Assembly (NCBI RefSeq): GCF_024171535.1
Contig: NZ_JALJZV010000009.1
Location: 1 to 64,000 of the forward strand
Direction of reading: 5' to 3'
From: Flavobacterium sp. HSC-61S13
GTDB taxonomy: Bacteria; Bacteroidota; Bacteroidia; Flavobacteriales; Flavobacteriaceae
DNA: 64,000 nt
Shown: one piece after another, positions 46,021 through 53,759 of the stretch
How positions within the stretch are numbered: position 1 is the first letter of the stretch
How the letters are laid out: each line of letters starts with the position of its first letter
Notes under the pieces: generated by a model
What the model was told of the DNA's origin: nothing
Database searches by the model: none
Seen by the model: only the letters and a program-made list of their open reading frames with translations
Position numbers and translations under genes: made by a program

Positions 46021-46380
46021 GTTGATTCGCAAATTCGCTTTAGCCCTATTAAGTATTTCATGGATATCAAATCATACCTCGCCCCATACTGATTACTGAT
46101 CACCGATTATTGATCACTTAAAAAAAAGGGGGGTATTGGTGCTACTTATATGTTGATTAGCAAATTCGCTTTAGCCCCTATTAAGTATTTCATGGACACC
46201 AATTCTTACCTCGACCCATACTGATTACTGATCACCGATTACTGATCACTTAAAAAAAAGTTTTTATTTGTGCTACTTATATGTTGATTAGCAAATTCGC
46301 TTTAGCCCCTATTAAGTATTTCATGGACACCAATTCATACCTCGACCCATACTGATTACTGATCACCGATTACTGATCAC
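46021..46380. repeat. Three 131-bp direct repeats between receptor and thioredoxin-like gene
   Basis: Copies begin GTTGATT(C/A)GC at 46021, 46152 and 46283, exactly 131 bases apart. Each runs through TTCGCTTTAGCCC, ATTAAGTATTTCATGGA, the tandem GATTACTGATCAC-type subrepeat and ends at TTAAAAAA. Copies 2 and 3 are nearly identical, and copy 1 is slightly more diverged. The last one is cut by the receptor's stop codon at 46381-46383, so its TTA belongs to the gene. Three copies plus a small inner repeat suggest duplication by unequal crossing-over. Confidence 0.92.
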
Positions 46381-48636
46381 TTAAAAAACCGTATATCTCA
46401 AACCCAAAAACCCTTGAATTCCCTGCAAAGGGGTATAGCTATAATCGTTGGGTTCAAAAATAACATCGTTTCTTCCCGCTGGTGGTGTTACGCCATTACC
46501 CGGCTCTCCATACGGATCCCACCATCTTGCAATAGCATCTTCTTTGGGCAATGTATTGAAAAGGTTTTTAACTCCTCCATAGATCTCAAAACGTTCGTTA
46601 AACTTTTTCGTTACTTGAATATTAGCTAGCACTACCCAAGGCGAATATTCCGGTCGGTAATCATCTTCTACCCGAGGCAAGCGCATAGGCCCCGTCCAAT
46701 TACCAGTTAAATCGGTAGAGAAACCACTTCCAAAATCATAGGTAGCTAAAAGGTTTCCAGACCATTTTGGCGAGTGATATAGCGAATTTCTTTCACCCTC
46801 TTCCTTGCGATACACCTCCATATAAGTTGCTCCCATCATCAATTTTAAAGGAAAATCAAAAACGACATCGACATTAAGCGACAATCCCTGAGAAATGGCA
46901 TGACCGTCTAAATTATCATATATAATTTTAGTTTGATCGGTATCGGTATCCGCATCAATTTTATTGGTGAAGTAGGAATAAAATGCTGTCGCATCAAAAT
47001 TAAAAACCCCAAAGGAAGCCGGTACTTTCCAACTGTAATTCAAATTCGCGTTATACGATTTTTCTGGATTTAAGGCTTCGGCAAAAACCACTTCTCGAGC
47101 TCCGGTTAAGGCTCTGTGATCTTCTGTAAACACATTCACTACCCGAAAACCAGTTCCAAAACTGGCTCGTAAAACATGATGGGGTGATGGCGTAAATTTG
47201 TATCCGATTCGAGGCGAATGTATTCCCTTATGTACCTTGTCATAATCAAAACGATAGCCCAACAACAATTTGTTCTGTTTGTTTAAAGTCCATTCATCTT
47301 GTACAAAAATCCCAAGATTTGGGCGTTTCATCGGATCGTTCTCCACCAAACCGTCTTCATCATAAATACCTGTACCGCGTGTGTCATCATCATAATACGT
47401 ATATTTATATGAAGTCCCGACAAGGAGGCTGTGATTGCGCAATTCTTTGTCCCAATATGCCTGTCCAAAAATCACTTGTTGTTTGGCTTGATAGGACTCT
47501 GTTCCATAAAAGGAATTCTGCTGATGCCAGTTGTACGAAAACTGTGTATAGATGTTTGGAGTGGTCGGCAATTGATACATTCCTATTGCCTCCATTCTAT
47601 TGGTAAATATGCTTTCGCCATAAACTTGATCTCCACCGCGATCGCGTTTGCGATTCCAGTGGTTTTCACCACCCCAGCGATCTTCATACAGATACCTTAC
47701 AGCCATACTTGCCGTACGACCCTCAGCGCGGTCGAAGTTCCACTTGTTAAACACCGAAACCCGCTCTTGTAAAGTCACATCTGTAAAACCATCTTTATTA
47801 TGATCTTTGCGCTCGCCGTATTTAAAGTAGTTAATCCCCAACAAACTGTTGGTATTTTCTCCAATCTTAAACTTCATTGCCGCATCTAAATTCGTCTCCA
47901 ACCACGAAGTTGTAAATCCATCAAGGCTTAATAAAGGTGCGGATTTCGCATCTTTAGTGATCACATTGATAATTCCACCCATAGCTTCTGTGCCGTAAAG
48001 CGATGATGCCGGACCTTTAACCACTTCAACCCGCTCGATTAAACTATTGGGAATACCACTAAGCCCATATACTGAAGAAAGCGAAGAGACGATCGGCATA
48101 CCATCAATCAAGATCATGGTATACGGCCCCTCCATTCCATTGATGTGTATATCGCCCGTATTACAAACATTACAATTTAATTGAGGTTGCACACCATTGA
48201 TCAATCGAACCGCCTCAAAAAGAGAAGAAGTAGGATTCTTCTGTAAGAATTTTGGTGTATAAATCTCTACAGGCACCACAGACTCCGATTTTAAAACCGG
48301 TTTTAAAGTAGCCGAAACCACAATTTCGTTTAAATCAGCGTCAACAGCTAACTCAAAATTGACCGTAGTCATCTGATCAGCCATGACCAATAACTTACGC
48401 CGAACTGTCTTATATCCGATATACTCCACTCGTAAAGTATAATTACCCGGTTTTAGCGACGTCAGCTCATAATAACCGCCCTGATCAGCTACTGTACCGA
48501 TCGTTGTATTCTCAATCTTAACCACTGCTTCAACTAACGAAGTCTCCCCCGATAAAACCCGCCCTTTCACACCAGTCTGCGCAAAAACCACAGCAGATAT
48601 TAGACCAAACACCACAGTAAGTATTAGTGTTCTCAT
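46381..48636 (-). CDS. TonB-dependent receptor with Cys-x-x-Cys in the plug, metal-regulated
   Basis: A 751-residue outer-membrane receptor. Signal peptide 1-20 (VFAQ); a CarboxypepD_reg-like domain (GRVLSGETSLVEAVVKIENTTIGTVAD, to about 98); the TonB-box region DLNEIVVSAT (101-110); a plug with VEVVKGPASSLYGTEAMGGIINVITK; and a complete beta-barrel ending in aromatic Phe (GLRYTVF). Cys155 and Cys158 (QLNCNVCNTGDIHI) in the plug are unusual and could bind a metal or form a disulfide. A divergent DtxR-type regulator and a shared operator suggest an iron or manganese ligand, but the substrate is not proven. The receptor is the first gene of a possible pair with the thioredoxin-like gene. Confidence 0.9.
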   Translation of the reverse strand: MRTLILTVVFGLISAVVFAQTGVKGRVLSGETSLVEAVVKIENTTIGTVADQGGYYELTSLKPGNYTLRVEYIGYKTVRRKLLVMADQMTTVNFELAVDADLNEIVVSATLKPVLKSESVVPVEIYTPKFLQKNPTSSLFEAVRLINGVQPQLNCNVCNTGDIHINGMEGPYTMILIDGMPIVSSLSSVYGLSGIPNSLIERVEVVKGPASSLYGTEAMGGIINVITKDAKSAPLLSLDGFTTSWLETNLDAAMKFKIGENTNSLLGINYFKYGERKDHNKDGFTDVTLQERVSVFNKWNFDRAEGRTASMAVRYLYEDRWGGENHWNRKRDRGGDQVYGESIFTNRMEAIGMYQLPTTPNIYTQFSYNWHQQNSFYGTESYQAKQQVIFGQAYWDKELRNHSLLVGTSYKYTYYDDDTRGTGIYDEDGLVENDPMKRPNLGIFVQDEWTLNKQNKLLLGYRFDYDKVHKGIHSPRIGYKFTPSPHHVLRASFGTGFRVVNVFTEDHRALTGAREVVFAEALNPEKSYNANLNYSWKVPASFGVFNFDATAFYSYFTNKIDADTDTDQTKIIYDNLDGHAISQGLSLNVDVVFDFPLKLMMGATYMEVYRKEEGERNSLYHSPKWSGNLLATYDFGSGFSTDLTGNWTGPMRLPRVEDDYRPEYSPWVVLANIQVTKKFNERFEIYGGVKNLFNTLPKEDAIARWWDPYGEPGNGVTPPAGRNDVIFEPNDYSYTPLQGIQGFLGLRYTVF

Positions 48637-48660
48637 AATTTTTTATTTAATAAGGTTTAA

Positions 48661-48690
48661 AATAATATTTAGGCAAATCTAAATATTATT
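48661..48690. promoter_or_regulatory. Candidate operator of the DtxR-family regulator
   Basis: A perfect 12-base inverted repeat (AATAATATTTAG at 48661-48672 and its complement at 48679-48690) around a six-base spacer. The core TTTAG-GCAAAT-CTAAA resembles DtxR/MntR boxes (TTAGG-like halves). It lies between the divergent receptor and regulator genes and covers the receptor's -7 element, so binding should block receptor transcription and probably that of the regulator. Confidence 0.8.
48674..48681 (-). promoter_or_regulatory. -7 element of the TonB receptor gene
   Basis: The minus strand reads TAGATTTG, an exact TAnnTTTG, inside the operator's centre. The receptor ATG is 37 bases further on. 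No clear -33 match. Confidence 0.6.
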
Positions 48691-48709
48691 TCATTAATAA
48701 AAAAGAATG

Positions 48710-48717
48710 TACTTTTG
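48710..48717 (+). promoter_or_regulatory. -7 element of the DtxR-family gene
   Basis: TACTTTTG fits TAnnTTTG; its -33 region would overlap the right arm of the operator. The ATG at 48739 is 21 bases further. Confidence 0.6.
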
Positions 48718-48738
48718 TATTTTATAAAAAACTTTATC

Positions 48739-49398
48739 ATGCTAACCTATTCAGAAGAAAATTACCTTAAAACGATTTACCATCTTTCGCTTTTTCAAAA
48801 GAAAGGTGTAGCTACCAATGCCATAGCTACACGCATTGAAACCAAAGCGTCTTCGGTAACGGATATGATTAAGAAACTCAATGATAAAAAACTGATAGAG
48901 TATCAAAAGTATCAAGGAGTTACCTTAACTGCATCGGGCTTAATGGCCGCAAAAATGATCGTCAGAAAACACCGTTTATGGGAGGTTTTTTTAGTGGAGA
49001 AACTCGGTTTTTCATGGGATGAGGTTCACGATGTAGCAGAAGAATTGGAACATATAAAGTCTGATAAATTGATCAATAAACTCGATGCTTATTTGGGTTA
49101 TCCTACAGAGGATCCGCATGGAGATCCGATTCCGAACGCCAAAGGGGAGATTAAAACGATTAATAAATTTTTATTATCCGACGTTAAAAAGAATATTAAA
49201 TGTATTTGCGTTGGTGTAAAAGATTCTTCGAGTAGTTTTTTGCAGTACTTAGACAAACAACATATGTCATTGGGCACCGAAATAGAAGTATTGGACATCG
49301 AAGTTTTTGACCAATCATATTTGGTTCGGATCAACGGCGTAGAAGTAACGATTTCCAAAAAAATCGCCAGTAATTTGTTTGTAAAAACCCTCGAATAA
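48739..49398 (+). CDS. DtxR/MntR-family metal-dependent transcriptional regulator
   Basis: A 219-residue repressor. The winged helix (KGVATNAIATRIETKASSVTDMIKKLNDKKL) is followed by the dimerisation and metal-binding region, with His78, Glu82, His97 and the cluster EELEHI (Glu101, Glu102, Glu104, His105) available as ligands. The C-terminal SH3-like FeoA-type domain (RINGVEVTISKKIASNLFV) is present. Iron or manganese may be the co-repressor; the sequence does not choose. ATG at 48739 (MLTYSEENYL); the longer frame would start inside the promoter. It is divergent from the TonB receptor and upstream of two small membrane genes. Confidence 0.92.
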   Translation: MLTYSEENYLKTIYHLSLFQKKGVATNAIATRIETKASSVTDMIKKLNDKKLIEYQKYQGVTLTASGLMAAKMIVRKHRLWEVFLVEKLGFSWDEVHDVAEELEHIKSDKLINKLDAYLGYPTEDPHGDPIPNAKGEIKTINKFLLSDVKKNIKCICVGVKDSSSSFLQYLDKQHMSLGTEIEVLDIEVFDQSYLVRINGVEVTISKKIASNLFVKTLE

Positions 49399-49419
49399 AA
49401 TCTTAATTTTATCATCCGA

Positions 49420-49833
49420 ATGGAAAACCTTTCCAATAAATCATATAAAACAACCGCGCAAGGTCTAGGCATTGCCGGTCTTATATTGGGTATACTGACC
49501 TTACTGATTTCTTTTATACCCTGCCTAGGCGTTACAGCATTAATTTTTGGGCTCTTTGCTATAGTGGTTTCAAGTATCGGTTTAGGCATTTCGATACGGC
49601 ATCAACAATCCAAACTATTTGCAATCGTCGCTTTAGTATTAGCAGTGATTGGATCACTTGTTGCCGGACTACAATATTTTGTACTAACCAAACTTGCCAA
49701 ACAGTATCCTTTCAACCTACAAGAGGAAATCAATTACTCCCGCGATACCGATACTATTTTTTCTAATTCTGACGAACAGGATACGTATTTGTACGATCAA
49801 GATACTTTAGGTGATGACAAGGAAGTTAAGTAA
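49420..49833 (+). CDS. DUF4190-like small membrane protein
   Basis: A 137-residue protein with three hydrophobic segments (LGIAGLILGILTLLISFIP, LIFGLFAIVVSSIGLGISI, FAIVALVLAVIGSLVAGLQ), as in DUF4190 proteins, and an acidic C-terminal tail (DTDTIFSNSDEQD). It starts 21 bases after the DtxR-type gene and overlaps the next gene by 20 bases, so the three form an operon. Function unknown; a link to metal homeostasis would be guilt by association only. Confidence 0.8.
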   Translation: MENLSNKSYKTTAQGLGIAGLILGILTLLISFIPCLGVTALIFGLFAIVVSSIGLGISIRHQQSKLFAIVALVLAVIGSLVAGLQYFVLTKLAKQYPFNLQEEINYSRDTDTIFSNSDEQDTYLYDQDTLGDDKEVK

Positions 49834-50191
49834 TAATGCTATTCTAAATTATAAAATTGTCAATTATATACTTTTGGCTGTTTTTGTTGTCGGCTTATTG
49901 TTTATAATCTTTAGTCCTATCAGCATTTCGTGTTATTACACACAAGCCTACGGCATCACTTGTCCGACTTGCGGATTAACACGCGATTTTAAAGCCATTT
50001 TAAGCGGAAACACAACTGATTTAATATCGAGTTCGTCCTTGTTATTCTTTGGTGCTTTTAGCTGCTTATTCAGCTCTCGTATTCTATCAAATATTTTGAT
50101 AAGCTTCAGATCCAATCTCCGTGTTCTTGTGGTATGTGAAACGCTAGTCATTTTCTGTATACTCACGTTATTGATATTGGCGAGAATTTGA
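49814..50191 (+). CDS. DUF2752-family membrane protein
   Basis: A 125-residue membrane protein with the family motif CPTCGLTR (ITCPTCGLTRDF, residues 48-59 or so) between hydrophobic helices, typical of DUF2752. The cysteine pair is of unknown use. Start is the ATG at 49814, overlapping the preceding gene by 20 bases. It is convergent with the feo operon, with a terminator in between. Function unknown. Confidence 0.85.
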   Translation: MTRKLSNNAILNYKIVNYILLAVFVVGLLFIIFSPISISCYYTQAYGITCPTCGLTRDFKAILSGNTTDLISSSSLLFFGAFSCLFSSRILSNILISFRSNLRVLVVCETLVIFCILTLLILARI

Positions 50192-50205
50192 TATATGTTA
50201 TAACA

Positions 50206-50238
50206 AAAAAATAGGCCATCTCATTGAGACAGCCTATT
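50206..50238 (-). terminator. Terminator at the end of the feo operon
   Basis: AATAGGC and GCCTATT arms with an inner CTC/GAG pairing; on the minus strand the stem is followed by TTTTTTT (As at 50204-50211). It is about 20 bases past the last feo-operon stop and also serves the convergent DUF2752 gene. Confidence 0.8.
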
Positions 50239-50258
50239 CTATTTTATAATACTACAAT

Positions 50259-50396
50259 TTAACTACAGCCACAACCGCCACTGCCGCAAGAAGAATCTTT
50301 ATCATTCCCTTTCTTGGGATTCCAAAAAAACTTTTTCAACAATACGATAACAGCAATTATTACTAAACCGTAGGCTATGATTTCTTGATAGTTCAT
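50259..50396 (-). CDS. FeoB-associated cysteine-rich membrane protein (45 residues)
   Basis: ATG at 50396 to TAA at 50259 encodes 45 residues: an N-terminal membrane helix (IIAYGLVIIAVIVLL), a basic linker (KKFFWNPKK) and a Cys-Gly tail (SSCGSGGCGCS). This matches the FeoB-associated Cys-rich membrane proteins (PF12669 type), in which the cysteines may handle iron delivery. It starts 6 bases after feoB, and the three feo genes form one operon. It is short enough to be missed by ordinary gene callers. Confidence 0.88.
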   Translation of the reverse strand: MNYQEIIAYGLVIIAVIVLLKKFFWNPKKGNDKDSSCGSGGCGCS

Positions 50397-50402
50397 AATT
50401 TT

Positions 50403-52499
50403 CTATTTTAATAATTGATAGGCAATCAACGCTACTACATAGGCAAAGACTGTCATAAAAACCAATTGAAACATCGTCCATTTCCAGGAATTGGTTTCTC
50501 TTTTGGTGATGGCAACTGTCGAAGCACATTGCATGGCAAAAGCATAAAACAACAATAGAGAAATCCCCGTTGCGAAATTAAACACCTTTTCGCCATCAGG
50601 TCTTACTTCCATCGCCATTCTGTTTTTAATGGTTTCCTCTTCATCTGTGGACCCCACGTTGTATATAGTTGCAAGAGTTCCAACAAAAACCTCTCTGGCT
50701 ACAAAGGAAGTCAATACAGCAATACCGATTTTCCAATCGTACCCCAAAGGTTTGATCACGGGTTCTATACCTTTTCCTATAATACCAATATACGAATTTT
50801 CCAATTGATAACTGGCAACATGTTCTTCTAATTCTTCGTCAGAATAATTCTGACTTGCATATTTTTCTGCAACGATTTCTTCGGCATTATTAAACTTTTC
50901 TCCAGGACCGTGTGCACCTAAAAACCAAATAATAATAGACAACACAAAGATAATTTTACCGGCACCATACACAAAGGCTTTTGTCTTTTCCAACATGGTC
51001 AACAAAACATTCTTAATGATTGGCATTTTGTATCCGGGCATTTCCACTACAAAATAGGTTTTTACTTCAGCTTTAATCACTTTATTCAATACCCAAGCGG
51101 CACCTAGAGCGGCGAAAAAACCAATGAGGTACAGCAATCCTAAAGTCAAACCCTGTAAGCTAAAAAATCCAAATAATTTTTGATCTGGAATTACCAGTGC
51201 AATGATGATGACATAAATAGGCAATCGCGCCGAACACGTTGTAAACGGGGTGACCAATATCGTCAATAATCGTTCTTTCCAGTTTTCAATATTACGTGCA
51301 GACATGATAGCGGGTATAGCACAAGCATTACCAGAAATCAACGGTACCACACTTTTTCCACTCAATCCAAACGGACGCATCACGCGATCCATCAAAAAGA
51401 CGACCCGACTCATATATCCCGTTTCCTCTAAGATAGCTATAAACATAAACAATATAGCGATCTGTGGTATAAAAGGCATGATTCCACCGATACCGGGAAT
51501 AATACCATCTGCCAATAAATCAGTCAATTTACCGGGTTCCATAACCTCTTTAAGCCAAGTACTTAAATTTGAAAAGGATTCATCGATAAAATCCATCGGC
51601 ACACTAGCCCATTCGAATATCGCCTGAAAAATCAATAACAGTATACCGAAGAAAATCAAATACCCATAAACTTTATGAGTTAAAATTCGATCTAAACGAC
51701 TGCGCAAGTCCTTGGCCTTACTCGCATCAATTTGGTATGCTTTTTTTAGTACATCGTTGATAAACTGATACCTCTTAACGACCTCTTTTTGTTGCAATCG
51801 TTTGATGTCGGATTCCTTATAGAGCAATCCTGATTTTTCAATAGCAGCCCGATCCAAGGCTCCTAAGTGCAGATTTTGCGTAAACACCAACCACAATTTA
51901 TACAGCGGCTCTTCTGGAAAAGTGTTTTGTAACTGCGTAAAAAATGCCTGATCAATCTCAGATGCATTTAGCGACGGTTCTAGATCAATGGTTTTAAAAT
52001 CGAGTATAGCCTGTTTTAAAGTATCTATCCCCTCTTTTTTACGAGCACTAATTAAGACTATTTTGGTTTTTAATTGCGATTCCAATATGGAAATATCCAT
52101 AGAAATCCCTTTTAATTCCATTCTATCAGCCATGTTTATAGCCAATATCGTCGGTATTCCCAAATCTTTTATCTGTGTAAATAAAAGTAAATTGCGTTTG
52201 AGGTTTTCCACTTCAGAAACCACAACTGCAACATCTGGATAAAACTTATTGCTTTTGTCCAATAACAAATCCGAAACTATTTGCTCGTCTACGGAACTGG
52301 GATTGATACTATATGTACCTGGAAGGTCAATAATCGTTGCGGTAGCATCGTCGGATAACTTACTAGAACCTACCTTCTTCTCAACCGTAATTCCAGGATA
52401 ATTACCTACTTTTTGATTTAAACCTGTTAAGGCATTAAAAACCGATGTTTTACCAACGTTGGGATTGCCGATTAAAGCAACTTTTAAATTTGATTTCAT
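50403..52499 (-). CDS. feoB: Ferrous iron transporter FeoB
   Basis: A 698-residue inner-membrane Fe(II) transporter. The N-terminal GTPase has G1 GNPNVGKTS (11-19), G3 DLPGTYS, G4 NMAD and G5 SARKKEG; the C-terminal part has the Gate motifs (IPAIMSARNIENWKERLLTILVTPFTTCSARLPIY) and multiple helices. It starts 6 bases after the feoA stop at the ATG; two in-frame TTG codons precede it. The whole feoA-feoB-cysteine-rich gene order is a standard Feo operon. Confidence 0.97.
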   Translation of the reverse strand: MKSNLKVALIGNPNVGKTSVFNALTGLNQKVGNYPGITVEKKVGSSKLSDDATATIIDLPGTYSINPSSVDEQIVSDLLLDKSNKFYPDVAVVVSEVENLKRNLLLFTQIKDLGIPTILAINMADRMELKGISMDISILESQLKTKIVLISARKKEGIDTLKQAILDFKTIDLEPSLNASEIDQAFFTQLQNTFPEEPLYKLWLVFTQNLHLGALDRAAIEKSGLLYKESDIKRLQQKEVVKRYQFINDVLKKAYQIDASKAKDLRSRLDRILTHKVYGYLIFFGILLLIFQAIFEWASVPMDFIDESFSNLSTWLKEVMEPGKLTDLLADGIIPGIGGIMPFIPQIAILFMFIAILEETGYMSRVVFLMDRVMRPFGLSGKSVVPLISGNACAIPAIMSARNIENWKERLLTILVTPFTTCSARLPIYVIIIALVIPDQKLFGFFSLQGLTLGLLYLIGFFAALGAAWVLNKVIKAEVKTYFVVEMPGYKMPIIKNVLLTMLEKTKAFVYGAGKIIFVLSIIIWFLGAHGPGEKFNNAEEIVAEKYASQNYSDEELEEHVASYQLENSYIGIIGKGIEPVIKPLGYDWKIGIAVLTSFVAREVFVGTLATIYNVGSTDEEETIKNRMAMEVRPDGEKVFNFATGISLLLFYAFAMQCASTVAITKRETNSWKWTMFQLVFMTVFAYVVALIAYQLLK

Positions 52500-52505
52500 C
52501 AACAA

Positions 52506-52736
52506 TTATTTTCTGATTTCTACACGTATTTCCTTAGCTAACTCTTTTCTAATTGCAATATGTGCCTCATTTATACATAGATAAATTGGATCTCCCAATG
52601 GAGCTACCTCGAGTAGTTCCACTTGATTTCCTGGCAAACATCCCATTTCCAAAAGTTTCAAAGGAATATGCTCCATATCGAAATCCATAATGGTTGCTTT
52701 CTGGTTTTTACCCAATACGTCTAAGGTGATCTCCAT
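52506..52736 (-). CDS. feoA: FeoA, accessory protein for ferrous iron uptake
   Basis: A 76-residue cytoplasmic protein with the SH3-like FeoA fold (LLEMGCLPGNQVELLEVAPLGDPIYLCINEAHIAIRKELAKEI). It stimulates FeoB GTP use in characterised systems. It is the first gene of the operon; a promoter with a possible DtxR box lies just upstream. Confidence 0.94.
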   Translation of the reverse strand: MEITLDVLGKNQKATIMDFDMEHIPLKLLEMGCLPGNQVELLEVAPLGDPIYLCINEAHIAIRKELAKEIRVEIRK

Positions 52737-52761
52737 TCTTATTTAGATTTAATTCACTTTA

Positions 52762-52793
52762 CAAAAATAAGTAATAAAAAAGGATAACCTAAC
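52762..52793 (-). promoter_or_regulatory. feo operon promoter with possible DtxR half-site
   Basis: On the minus strand the -7 element TATTTTTG lies at 52762-52769. Upstream of it TTAGGTTATCCTTT (52780-52793) resembles a DtxR box with one imperfect half (CCTTT instead of CCTAA). The likeness is weaker than at 48661-48690 and is inference. Confidence 0.5.
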
Positions 52794-52842
52794 ATTCATA
52801 CTTTTTTAATACCTAATTAACCTGACTTTTAACCGTATTAAC

Positions 52843-53544
52843 TTATTTGGACTCGTGCTTACTCAACCATTGGATATCTTCTAACAGTTGTTTTACATTT
52901 TTTGCTTCTGGATCCGGAGTATCTAAATTGGTCCCATCATAAAATCCGCGAATACGCCCCTTACCATCTACTAAGATAAAATTCTCGGTATGCACCATAT
53001 CGTACATTTCATCGGGTGATCCTGTTTTAACAGCCAAATAAGATTGTCGAGCCAAATAAAAAATATCCTTTTTATCTCCTGTAACTAAATTCCACTTTTG
53101 ATCGATAACCCCTTTTTTTAAGGCATAGGCCTTTAAAACAGCTACATTATCTATATCAGGTGTTACTGTATGCGACAATAATTTCACATCGGGCATATCT
53201 TTAATTTGATCTTGTAACCAGACCATATTATCCCCCATTATGGGACAAATAGTCGTACAAGTCGTGAAAAAGAAATCCGCTACATAGATCTTGCCGTCGT
53301 AATCTTTATTGGTAATGGTATCCCCATTTTGATTGGCAAATTTAAAAGGTGCTATGATGTGTTTTTGCTTATTGGCTTGATGTTGTACTAAAGTATCTAC
53401 CAGTTCCGGATTTACCATAGATGGTGTATAAACGGGCAAAGCTTTACGCCAAGCTAAAGCATTGTAAAACATAATCATGATCCCCACGCATAACAAAAAG
53501 AAAAACAAAAAGAAATAACGATATTTTTTAAAAAATGCTGCCAT
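52843..53544 (-). CDS. SCO-family copper protein
   Basis: A 233-residue protein anchored by one N-terminal membrane helix (residues 10-28), with a thioredoxin fold outside. The copper-binding set is complete: Cys96 and Cys100 in TTCTTICP, and His185 in DMVHTENFILVDGKG. SCO proteins insert copper into cytochrome c oxidase CuA sites. No oxidase gene is in the window. It lies upstream of, and is divergent from, the M13 peptidase gene. Confidence 0.92.
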   Translation of the reverse strand: MAAFFKKYRYFFLFFFLLCVGIMIMFYNALAWRKALPVYTPSMVNPELVDTLVQHQANKQKHIIAPFKFANQNGDTITNKDYDGKIYVADFFFTTCTTICPIMGDNMVWLQDQIKDMPDVKLLSHTVTPDIDNVAVLKAYALKKGVIDQKWNLVTGDKKDIFYLARQSYLAVKTGSPDEMYDMVHTENFILVDGKGRIRGFYDGTNLDTPDPEAKNVKQLLEDIQWLSKHESK

Positions 53545-53717
53545 AATTATTTTTTTTGCGAATTTACGAAATGCCTTGATAACAATAGGTTAAAATCAGT
53601 ATAAAGGTTTTTTATCTAACCGTTGAGAAAATTTACCGATTTTCCGCTATCTAAGCTGATGCCGTAACAAAATTATTATGCTTTTTTAAAAAACCCTCCC
53701 GTTTACCAATAAATTCA

Positions 53718-53725
53718 TACTTTTG
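53718..53725 (+). promoter_or_regulatory. -7 element of the M13 peptidase gene
   Basis: TACTTTTG fits TAnnTTTG and lies 34 bases before the ATG at 53760. The -33 match is weak (TTTA about 16 bases earlier). Confidence 0.6.
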
Positions 53726-53759
53726 TTTGTGATCAATTTAATAAACTAAAAAAAACAAA

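Noticed and set aside
46021..46380. CRISPR-like array
   Set aside because: The 131-bp units are contiguous and have no unique spacers; they are plain direct repeats.
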